Positions 12,901 through 24,900 of a DNA stretch of 64,000 nucleotides are shown here, in pieces. The DNA comes from Haematococcus lacustris. Taxonomy: Eukaryota; Chlorophyta; Chlorophyceae; Chlamydomonadales; Haematococcaceae. The position numbers and the translations under genes were made by a program. Where the stretch lies: the NCBI GenBank assembly GCA_030144725.1, contig JASKMD010000012.1, forward strand, positions 415,291 through 479,290, given 5' to 3'. The first letter of the stretch is position 1, and each line of letters starts with the position of its first letter. The notes beneath the pieces are model-generated. The model made no database searches. It saw only the letters and a list, made by a program, of their open reading frames with translations, and was not told the origin of the DNA.

Positions 12901-15900
12901 AACCTGTTCCTGCCATGCCATGGCGGCTGACTGACAACTGCATGGGTGCTCAGCTTCTGATTCAGCGTGTGCTGATCCTGTGGTGCGCATCAGACGGAAA
13001 ACAAGGCTGCCATGGCTGTCCCATGTACTCCATGTCCTGTGTTCACCTTCTGAAGCTCGCTGTGGCCCCTGTTGGCATGCTGCCCACTGCTGCCTGACCA
13101 AATGGTGGCCTGTTGCAGTGCTGCCAGCCACTGCTTTGGCCTCTCCGCCATCACCACTGAGCCCTGCTGCTTTGCCCTTGTCCACACCCTAACCGGCTGG
13201 TCAATGGGTGCATGTGTCGGTGCTCATGTCAGCCGTTGGGTGCCTCTCGCACATCCCGCAGCCAAGCCGGTGCTGAACTGTCTGTGCTGCACTTGTGCTC
13301 TGCCCTGCTGCCACTTGCCCCTGCTGCCCAGGCAATCAGCGCCCTGGGCGCCTGCACTGTCCTTACAGTGCTCTGCTGTGTCGCTGCACTGCTACGCAGT
13401 CCACGGCAGATGCAGTGGAAGCCAAGACAGTCTTTGACGCGCAGCTGGGCAAAGCCACTGCAGACGCTGCTGAGTTCAAGGCTGCCTTTGACAAGGTCAG
13501 GCCATACCTGGAGCGTTGGGTTGGCCCTGCCAAGGTTCAGAGGGCTCGGTGCAACCACCTGGCCCCGCAGCCTCCTCCTCACCCTCCTGCTACCAAGCAT
13601 GCTAGTCTGGTGCCTGTTGTGTGCTGCCAGGACGGTAGTCCTTGGGTTCATGAGGATGCAGTGCTGTTGGCAGACGGGCTAGCAGCTGGTGCCTGAGCTG
13701 GTGGGTTGGGGGTGTGCCCCGTGTGCAGTCCACGGTGGATGCGGTGGAAGCCAAGGTTGCCTTTGACGCCCAGCTGGGCAAGGCCACTGCTGATGCAGCA
13801 GAGATGAAGGCTGGGTGGGACAAGGTGTGCAGGCCAGGGGCGCGCTGCTTGTAGAGTGCATCGGAGAATGCTGTGTGCACTGTGCACTGCTTTAGACACA
13901 TGGCTGGGTGTCCTTCCCTCCCACTGCCACTGCCCTGCTCCCAAGCCCCAGCAGATTGCTTGGTTCAGGTGCACAAGCATTTGTCAACGCCTGCAAGCCT
14001 CCATTGCCCCAGTGGATCCATGCTCAGGTCCTTCACCACACAGGGCAACAAGATTAGCACATCAGCTCTGTGTCACATCGGTGTCCACGCCACCAGCTCC
14101 ATACCACCTAAAGCCATGGCCATGCATGCCTTTGTCTATGAAGACCGAGACACAGGTCTGCAGTCCGTCGCGAAGGCTTGATGCACATACTGTGTCACTC
14201 TTCGTCACACTCCTGGTGGTAGTCGCAACCGACATGACATCGCATGCACCACACCCTGCACAGCCACCCTGCACTAGCAGACAGACTTGGTGACGGAGGC
14301 TAATGCTAATCGCCAAAGCTTGCCGTAGCCGTGGCTGCCTGGCCTTCTCTCCGTCGTGCTTCAAAACGTCCTTGGTCAGGGTGTTCCTGAAACTCATGCC
14401 CCACCTCCTGTCTGGAGCTGGTGAGCTGACACGCATGGACCCACAACCTGTTCCTGCCATGCCATGGCGGCTGACTGACAACTGCATGGGTGCTCAGCTT
14501 CTGATTCAGCGTGTGCTGATCCTGTGGTGCGCATCAGACGGAAAACAAGGCTGCCATGGCTGTCCCATGTACTCCATGTCCTGTGTTCACCTTCTGAAGC
14601 TCGCTGTGGCCCCTGTTGGCATGCTGCCCACTGCTGCCTGACCAAATGGTGGCCTGTTGCAGTGCTGCCAGCCACTGCTTTGGCCTCTCCGCCATCACCA
14701 CTGAGCCCTGCTGCTTTGCCCTTGTCCACACCCTAACCGGCTGGTCAATGGGTGCATGTGTCGGTGCTCATGTCAGCCGTTGGGTGCCTCTCGCACATCC
14801 CGCAGCCAAGCCGGTGCTGAACTGTCTGTGCTGCACTTGTGCTCTGCCCTGCTGCCACTTGCCCCTGCTGCCCAGGCAATCAGCGCCCTGGGCGCCTGCA
14901 CTGTCCTTACAGTGCTCTGCTGTGTCGCTGCACTGCTACGCAGTCCACGGCAGATGCAGTGGAAGCCAAGACAGTCTTTGACGCGCAGCTGGGCAAAGCC
15001 ACTGCAGACGCTGCTGAGTTCAAGGCTGCCTTTGACAAGGTCAGGCCATACCTGGAGCGTTGGGTTGGCCCTGCCAAGGTTCAGAGGGCTCGGTGCAACC
15101 ACCTGGCCCCGCAGCCTCCTCCTCACCCTCCTGCTACCAAGCATGCTAGTCTGGTGCCTGTTGTGTGCTGCCAGGACGGTAGTCCTTGGGTTCATGAGGA
15201 TGCAGTGCTGTTGGCAGACGGGCTAGCAGCTGGTGCCTGAGCTGGTGGGTTGGGGGTGTGCCCCGTGTGCAGTCCACGGTGGATGCGGTGGAAGCCAAGG
15301 TTGCCTTTGACGCCCAGCTGGGCAAGGCCACTGCTGATGCAGCAGAGATGAAGGCTGGGTGGGACAAGGTGTGCAGGCCAGGGGCGCGCTGCTTGTAGAG
15401 TGCATCGGAGAATGCTGTGTGCACTGTGCACTGCTTTAGACACATGGCTGGGTGTCCTTCCCTCCCACTGCCACTGCCCTGCTCCCAAGCCCCAGCAGAT
15501 TGCTTGGTTCAGGTGCACAAGCATTTGTCAACGCCTGCAAGCCTCCATTGCCCCAGTGGATCCATGCTCAGGTCCTTCACCACACAGGGCAACAAGATTA
15601 GCACATCAGCTCTGTGTCACATCGGTGTCCACGCCACCAGCTCCATACCACCTAAAGCCATGGCCATGCATGCCTTTGTCTATGAAGACCGAGACACAGG
15701 TCTGCAGTCCGTCGCGAAGGCTTGATGCACATACTGTGTCACTCTTCGTCACACTCCTGGTGGTAGTCGCAACCGACATGACATCGCATGCACCACACCC
15801 TGCACAGCCACCCTGCACTAGCAGACAGACTTGGTGACGGAGGCTAATGCTAATCGCCAAAGCTTGCCGTAGCCGTGGCTGCCTGGCCTTCTCTCCGTCG

Positions 15901-18900
15901 TGCTTCAAAACGTCCTTGGTCAGGGTGTTCCTGAAACTCATGCCCCACCTCCTGTCTGGAGCTGGTGAGCTGACACGCATGGACCCACAACCTGTTCCTG
16001 CCATGCCATGGCGGCTGACTGACAACTGCATGGGTGCTCAGCTTCTGATTCAGCGTGTGCTGATCCTGTGGTGCGCATCAGACGGAAAACAAGGCTGCCA
16101 TGGCTGTCCCATGTACTCCATGTCCTGTGTTCACCTTCTGAAGCTCGCTGTGGCCCCTGTTGGCATGCTGCCCACTGCTGCCTGACCAAATGGTGGCCTG
16201 TTGCAGTGCTGCCAGCCACTGCTTTGGCCTCTCCGCCATCACCACTGAGCCCTGCTGCTTTGCCCTTGTCCACACCCTAACCGGCTGGTCAATGGGTGCA
16301 TGTGTCGGTGCTCATGTCAGCCGTTGGGTGCCTCTCGCACATCCCGCAGCCAAGCCGGTGCTGAACTGTCTGTGCTGCACTTGTGCTCTGCCCTGCTGCC
16401 ACTTGCCCCTGCTGCCCAGGCAATCAGCGCCCTGGGCGCCTGCACTGTCCTTACAGTGCTCTGCTGTGTCGCTGCACTGCTACGCAGTCCACGGCAGATG
16501 CAGTGGAAGCCAAGACAGTCTTTGACGCGCAGCTGGGCAAAGCCACTGCAGACGCTGCTGAGTTCAAGGCTGCCTTTGACAAGGTCAGGCCATACCTGGA
16601 GCGTTGGGTTGGCCCTGCCAAGGTTCAGAGGGCTCGGTGCAACCACCTGGCCCCGCAGCCTCCTCCTCACCCTCCTGCTACCAAGCATGCTAGTCTGGTG
16701 CCTGTTGTGTGCTGCCAGGACGGTAGTCCTTGGGTTCATGAGGATGCAGTGCTGTTGGCAGACGGGCTAGCAGCTGGTGCCTGAGCTGGTGGGTTGGGGG
16801 TGTGCCCCGTGTGCAGTCCACGGTGGATGCGGTGGAAGCCAAGGTTGCCTTTGACGCCCAGCTGGGCAAGGCCACTGCTGATGCAGCAGAGATGAAGGCT
16901 GGGTGGGACAAGGTGTGCAGGCCAGGGGCGCGCTGCTTGTAGAGTGCATCGGAGAATGCTGTGTGCACTGTGCACTGCTTTAGACACATGGCTGGGTGTC
17001 CTTCCCTCCCACTGCCACTGCCCTGCTCCCAAGCCCCAGCAGATTGCTTGGTTCAGGTGCACAAGCATTTGTCAACGCCTGCAAGCCTCCATTGCCCCAG
17101 TGGATCCATGCTCAGGTCCTTCACCACACAGGGCAACAAGATTAGCACATCAGCTCTGTGTCACATCGGTGTCCACGCCACCAGCTCCATACCACCTAAA
17201 GCCATGGCCATGCATGCCTTTGTCTATGAAGACCGAGACACAGGTCTGCAGTCCGTCGCGAAGGCTTGATGCACATACTGTGTCACTCTTCGTCACACTC
17301 CTGGTGGTAGTCGCAACCGACATGACATCGCATGCACCACACCCTGCACAGCCACCCTGCACTAGCAGACAGACTTGGTGACGGAGGCTAATGCTAATCG
17401 CCAAAGCTTGCCGTAGCCGTGGCTGCCTGGCCTTCTCTCCGTCGTGCTTCAAAACGTCCTTGGTCAGGGTGTTCCTGAAACTCATGCCCCACCTCCTGTC
17501 TGGAGCTGGTGAGCTGACACGCATGGACCCACAACCTGTTCCTGCCATGCCATGGCGGCTGACTGACAACTGCATGGGTGCTCAGCTTCTGATTCAGCGT
17601 GTGCTGATCCTGTGGTGCGCATCAGACGGAAAACAAGGCTGCCATGGCTGTCCCATGTACTCCATGTCCTGTGTTCACCTTCTGAAGCTCGCTGTGGCCC
17701 CTGTTGGCATGCTGCCCACTGCTGCCTGACCAAATGGTGGCCTGTTGCAGTGCTGCCAGCCACTGCTTTGGCCTCTCCGCCATCACCACTGAGCCCTGCT
17801 GCTTTGCCCTTGTCCACACCCTAACCGGCTGGTCAATGGGTGCATGTGTCGGTGCTCATGTCAGCCGTTGGGTGCCTCTCGCACATCCCGCAGCCAAGCC
17901 GGTGCTGAACTGTCTGTGCTGCACTTGTGCTCTGCCCTGCTGCCACTTGCCCCTGCTGCCCAGGCAATCAGCGCCCTGGGCGCCTGCACTGTCCTTACAG
18001 TGCTCTGCTGTGTCGCTGCACTGCTACGCAGTCCACGGCAGATGCAGTGGAAGCCAAGACAGTCTTTGACGCGCAGCTGGGCAAAGCCACTGCAGACGCT
18101 GCTGAGTTCAAGGCTGCCTTTGACAAGGTCAGGCCATACCTGGAGCGTTGGGTTGGCCCTGCCAAGGTTCAGAGGGCTCGGTGCAACCACCTGGCCCCGC
18201 AGCCTCCTCCTCACCCTCCTGCTACCAAGCATGCTAGTCTGGTGCCTGTTGTGTGCTGCCAGGACGGTAGTCCTTGGGTTCATGAGGATGCAGTGCTGTT
18301 GGCAGACGGGCTAGCAGCTGGTGCCTGAGCTGGTGGGTTGGGGGTGTGCCCCGTGTGCAGTCCACGGTGGATGCGGTGGAAGCCAAGGTTGCCTTTGACG
18401 CCCAGCTGGGCAAGGCCACTGCTGATGCAGCAGAGATGAAGGCTGGGTGGGACAAGGTGTGCAGGCCAGGGGCGCGCTGCTTGTAGAGTGCATCGGAGAA
18501 TGCTGTGTGCACTGTGCACTGCTTTAGACACATGGCTGGGTGTCCTTCCCTCCCACTGCCACTGCCCTGCTCCCAAGCCCCAGCAGATTGCTTGGTTCAG
18601 GTGCACAAGCATTTGTCAACGCCTGCAAGCCTCCATTGCCCCAGTGGATCCATGCTCAGGTCCTTCACCACACAGGGCAACAAGATTAGCACATCAGCTC
18701 TGTGTCACATCGGTGTCCACGCCACCAGCTCCATACCACCTAAAGCCATGGCCATGCATGCCTTTGTCTATGAAGACCGAGACACAGGTCTGCAGTCCGT
18801 CGCGAAGGCTTGATGCACATACTGTGTCACTCTTCGTCACACTCCTGGTGGTAGTCGCAACCGACATGACATCGCATGCACCACACCCTGCACAGCCACC

Positions 18901-21900
18901 CTGCACTAGCAGACAGACTTGGTGACGGAGGCTAATGCTAATCGCCAAAGCTTGCCGTAGCCGTGGCTGCCTGGCCTTCTCTCCGTCGTGCTTCAAAACG
19001 TCCTTGGTCAGGGTGTTCCTGAAACTCATGCCCCACCTCCTGTCTGGAGCTGGTGAGCTGACACGCATGGACCCACAACCTGTTCCTGCCATGCCATGGC
19101 GGCTGACTGACAACTGCATGGGTGCTCAGCTTCTGATTCAGCGTGTGCTGATCCTGTGGTGCGCATCAGACGGAAAACAAGGCTGCCATGGCTGTCCCAT
19201 GTACTCCATGTCCTGTGTTCACCTTCTGAAGCTCGCTGTGGCCCCTGTTGGCATGCTGCCCACTGCTGCCTGACCAAATGGTGGCCTGTTGCAGTGCTGC
19301 CAGCCACTGCTTTGGCCACTCCGCCATCACCACTGAGCCCTGCTGCTTTGCCCTTGTCCACACCCTAACCGGCTGGTCAATGGGTGCATGTGTCGGTGCT
19401 CATGTCAGCCGTTGGGTGCCTCTCGCACATCCCGCAGCCAAGCCGGTGCTGAACTGTCTGTGCTGCACTTGTGCTCTGCCCTGCTGCCACTTGCCCCTGC
19501 TGCCCAGGCAATCAGCGCCCTGGGCGCCTGCACTGTCCTTACAGTGCTCTGCTGTGTCGCTGCACTGCTACGCAGTCCACGGCAGATGCAGTGGAAGCCA
19601 AGACAGTCTTTGACGCGCAGCTGGGCAAAGCCACTGCAGACGCTGCTGAGTTCAAGGCTGCCTTTGACAAGGTCAGGCCATACCTGGAGCGTTGGGTTGG
19701 CCCTGCCAAGGTTCAGAGGGCTCGGTGCAACCACCTGGCCCCGCAGCCTCCTCCTCACCCTCCTGCTACCAAGCATGCTAGTCTGGTGCCTGTTGTGTGC
19801 TGCCAGGACGGTAGTCCTTGGGTTCATGAGGATGCAGTGCTGTTGGCAGACGGGCTAGCAGCTGGTGCCTGAGCTGGTGGGTTGGGGGTGTGCCCCGTAT
19901 GCAGTCCACGGTGGATGCGGTGGAAGCCAAGGTTGCCTTTGACGCCCAGCTGGGCAAGGCCACTGCTGATGCAGCAGAGATGAAGGCTGGGTGGGACAAG
20001 GTGTGCAGGCCAGGGGCGCGCTGCTTGTAGAGTGCATGTGAGAATGCTGTGTGCACTGTGCACTGCTTTAGACACATGGCTGGGTGTCCTTCCCTCCCAC
20101 TGCCACTGCCCTGCTCCCAAGCCCCAGCAGAATGCTTGGTTCAGGTGCACAAGCATTTGTCAACGCCTGCAAGCCTCCATTGCCCCAGTGGATCCATGCT
20201 CAGGTCCTTCACCACACAGGGCAACAAGATTAGCACATCAGCTCTGTGTCACATCGGTGTCCACGCCACCAGCTCCATACCACCTAAAGCCATGGCCATG
20301 CATGCCTTTGTCTATGAAGACCGAGACACAGGTCTGCAGTCCGTCGCGAAGGCTTGATGCACATACTGTGTCACTCTTCGTCACACTCCTGGTGGTAGTC
20401 GCAACCGACATGACATCGCATGCACCACACCCTGCACAGCCACCCTGCACTAGCAGACAGACTTGGTGACGGAGGCTAATGCTAATCGCCAAAGCTTGCC
20501 GTAGCCGTGGCTGCCTGGCCTTCTCTCCGTCGTGCTTCAAAACGTCCTTGGTCAGGGTGTTCCTGAAACTCATGCCCCACCTCCTGTCTGGAGCTGGTGA
20601 GCTGACACGCATGGACCCACAACCTGTTCCTGCCATGCCATGGCGGCTGACTGACAACTGCATGGGTGCTCAGCTTCTGATTCAGCGTGTGCTGATCCTG
20701 TGGTGCGCATCAGACGGAAAACAAGGCTGCCATGGCTGTCCCATGTACTCCATGTCCTGTGTTCACCTTCTGAAGCTCGCTGTGGCCCCTGTTGGCATGC
20801 TGCCCACTGCTGCCTGACCAAATGGTGGCCTGTTGCAGTGCTGCCAGCCACTGCTTTGGCCTCTCCGCCATCACCACTGAGCCCTGCTGCTTTGCCCTTG
20901 TCCACACCCTAACCGGCTGGTCAATGGGTGCATGTGTCGGTGCTCATGTCAGCCGTTGGGTGCCTCTCGCACATCCCGCAGCCAAGCCGGTGCTGAACTG
21001 TCTGTGCTGCACTTGTGCTCTGCCCTGCTGCCACTTGCCCCTGCTGCCCAGGCAATCAGCGCCCTGGGCGCCTGCACTGTCCTTACAGTGCTCTGCTGTG
21101 TCGCTGCACTGCTACGCAGTCCACGGCAGATGCAGTGGAAGCCAAGACAGTCTTTGACGCGCAGCTGGGCAAAGCCACTGCAGACGCTGCTGAGTTCAAG
21201 GCTGCCTTTGACAAGGTCAGGCCATACCTGGAGCGTTGGGTTGGCCCTGCCAAGGTTCAGAGGGCTCGGTGCAACCACCTGGCCCCGCAGCCTCCTCCTC
21301 ACCCTCCTGCTACCAAGCATGCTAGTCTGGTGCCTGTTGTGTGCTGCCAGGACGGTAGTCCTTGGGTTCATGAGGATGCAGTGCTGTTGGCAGACGGGCT
21401 AGCAGCTGGTGCCTGAGCTGGTGGGTTGGGGGTGTGCCCCGTATGCAGTCCACGGTGGATGCGGTGGAAGCCAAGGTTGCCTTTGACGCCCAGCTGGGCA
21501 AGGCCACTGCTGATGCAGCAGAGATGAAGGCTGGGTGGGACAAGGTGTGCAGGCCAGGGGCGCGTTGCTTGTAGAGTGCATGTGAGAATGCTGTGTGCAC
21601 TGTGCACTGCTTTAGACACATGGCTGGGTGTCCTTCCCTCCCACTGCCACTGCCCTGCTCCCAAGCCCCAGCAGAATGCTTGGTTCAGGTGCACAAGCAT
21701 TTGTCAATGCCTGCAAGCCTCCATTGCCCCAGTGGATCCATGCTCAGGTCCTTCACCACACAGGGCAACAAGATTAGCACATCAGCTCTGTGTCACATCG
21801 GTGTCCACGCCACCAGCTCCATACCACCTAAAGCCATGGCCATGCATGCCTTTGTCTATGAAGACCGAGAGACACAGGTCTGCAGTCCGTCGCGAAGGCT

Positions 21901-24900
21901 TGATGCACACACTGTGTCACTCTTCGTCACACTCCTGGTGGTAGTCGCAACCGACATGACATCGCATGCACCACACCCTGCACAGCCACCCTGCACTAGC
22001 AGACAGACTTGGTGACGGAGGCTAATGCTAATCGCCAAAGCTTGCCGTAGCCGTGGCTGCCTGGCCTTCTCTCCGTCGTGCTTCAAAACGTCCTTGGTCA
22101 GGGTGTTCCTGAAACTCATGCCCCACCTCCTGTCTGGAGCTGGTGAGCTGACACGCATGGACCCACAACCTGTTCCTGCCATGCCATGGCGGCTGACTGA
22201 CAACTGCATGGGTGCTCAGCTTCTGATTCAGCGTGTGCTGATCCTGTGGTGCGCATCAGACGGAAAACAAGGCTGCCATGGCTGTCCCATGTACTCCATG
22301 TCCTGTGTTCACCTTCTGAAGCTCGCTGTGGCCCCTGTTGGCATGCTGCCCACTGCTGCCTGACCAAATGGTGGCCTGTTGCAGTGCTGCCAGCCACTGC
22401 TTTGGCCTCTCCGCCATCACCACTGAGCCCTGCTGCTTTGCCCTTGTCCACACCCTAACCGGCTGGTCAATGGGTGCATGTGTCGGTGCTCATGTCAGCC
22501 GTTGGGTGCCTCTCGCACATCCCGCAGCCAAGCCGGTGCTGAACTGTCTGTGCTGCACTTGTGCTCTGCCCTGCTGCCACTTGCCCCTGCTGCCCAGGCA
22601 ATCAGCGCCCTGGGCGCCTGCACTGTCCTTACAGTGCTCTGCTGTGTCGCTGCACTGCTACGCAGTCCACGGCAGATGCAGTGGAAGCCAAGACAGTCTT
22701 TGACGCGCAGCTGGGCAAAGCCACTGCAGACGCTGCTGAGTTCAAGGCTGCCTTTGACAAGGTCAGGCCATACCTGGAGCGTTGGGTTGGCCCTGCCAAG
22801 GTTCAGAGGGCTCGGTGCAACCACCTGGCCCCGCAGCCTCCTCCTCACCCTCCTGCTACCAAGCATGCTAGTCTGGTGCCTGTTGTGTGCTGCCAGGACG
22901 GTAGTCCTTGGGTTCATGAGGATGCAGTGCTGTTGGCAGACGGGCTAGCAGCTGGTGCCTGAGCTGGTGGGTTGGGGGTGTGCCCCGTGTGCAGTCCACG
23001 GTGGATGCGGTGGAAGCCAAGGTTGCCTTTGACGCCCAGCTGGGCAAGGCCACTGCTGATGCAGCAGAGATGAAGGCTGGGTGGGACAAGGTGTGCAGGC
23101 CAGGGGCGCGCTGCTTGTAGAGTGCATCGGAGAATGCTGTGTGCACTGTGCACTGCTTTAGACACATGGCTGGGTGTCCTTCCCTCCCACTGCCACTGCC
23201 CTGCTCCCAAGCCCCAGCAGATTGCTTGGTTCAGGTGCACAAGCATTTGTCAACGCCTGCAAGCCTCCATTGCCCCAGTGGATCCATGCTCAGGTCCTTC
23301 ACCACACAGGGCAACAAGATTAGCACATCAGCTCTGTGTCACATCGGTGTCCACGCCACCAGCTCCATACCACCTAAAGCCATGGCCATGCATGCCTTTG
23401 TCTATGAAGACCGAGACACAGGTCTGCAGTCCGTCGCGAAGGCTTGATGCACATACTGTGTCACTCTTCGTCACACTCCTGGTGGTAGTCGCAACCGACA
23501 TGACATCGCATGCACCACACCCTGCACAGCCACCCTGCACTAGCAGACAGACTTGGTGACGGAGGCTAATGCTAATCGCCAAAGCTTGCCGTAGCCGTGG
23601 CTGCCTGGCCTTCTCTCCGTCGTGCTTCAAAACGTCCTTGGTCAGGGTGTTCCTGAAACTCATGCCCCACCTCCTGTCTGGAGCTGGTGAGCTGACACGC
23701 ATGGACCCACAACCTGTTCCTGCCATGCCATGGCGGCTGACTGACAACTGCATGGGTGCTCAGCTTCTGATTCAGCGTGTGCTGATCCTGTGGTGCGCAT
23801 CAGACGGAAAACAAGGCTGCCATGGCTGTCCCATGTACTCCATGTCCTGTGTTCACCTTCTGAAGCTCGCTGTGGCCCCTGTTGGCATGCTGCCCACTGC
23901 TGCCTGACCAAATGGTGGCCTGTTGCAGTGCTGCCAGCCACTGCTTTGGCCACTCCGCCATCACCACTGAGCCCTGCTGCTTTGCCCTTGTCCACACCCT
24001 AACCGGCTGGTCAATGGGTGCATGTGTCGGTGCTCATGTCAGCCGTTGGGTGCCTCTCGCACATCCCGCAGCCAAGCCGGTGCTGAACTGTCTGTGCTGC
24101 ACTTGTGCTCTGCCCTGCTGCCACTTGCCCCTGCTGCCCAGGCAATCAGCGCCCTGGGCGCCTGCACTGTCCTTACAGTGCTCTGCTGTGTCGCTGCACT
24201 GCTACGCAGTCCACGGCAGATGCAGTGGAAGCCAAGACAGTCTTTGACGCGCAGCTGGGCAAAGCCACTGCAGACGCTGCTGAGTTCAAGGCTGCCTTTG
24301 ACAAGGTCAGGCCATACCTGGAGCGTTGGGTTGGCCCTGCCAAGGTTCAGAGGGCTCGGTGCAACCACCTGGCCCCGCAGCCTCCTCCTCACCCTCCTGC
24401 TACCAAGCATGCTAGTCTGGTGCCTGTTGTGTGCTGCCAGGACGGTAGTCCTTGGGTTCATGAGGATGCAGTGCTGTTGGCAGACGGGCTAGCAGCTGGT
24501 GCCTGAGCTGGTGGGTTGGGGGTGTGCCCCGTATGCAGTCCACGGTGGATGCGGTGGAAGCCAAGGTTGCCTTTGACGCCCAGCTGGGCAAGGCCACTGC
24601 TGATGCAGCAGAGATGAAGGCTGGGTGGGACAAGGTGTGCAGGCCAGGGGCGCGCTGCTTGTAGAGTGCATGTGAGAATGCTGTGTGCACTGTGCACTGC
24701 TTTAGACACATGGCTGGGTGTCCTTCCCTCCCACTGCCACTGCCCTGCTCCCAAGCCCCAGCAGAATGCTTGGTTCAGGTGCACAAGCATTTGTCAACGC
24801 CTGCAAGCCTCCATTGCCCCAGTGGATCCATGCTCAGGTCCTTCACCACACAGGGCAACAAGATTAGCACATCAGCTCTGTGTCACATCGGTGTCCACGC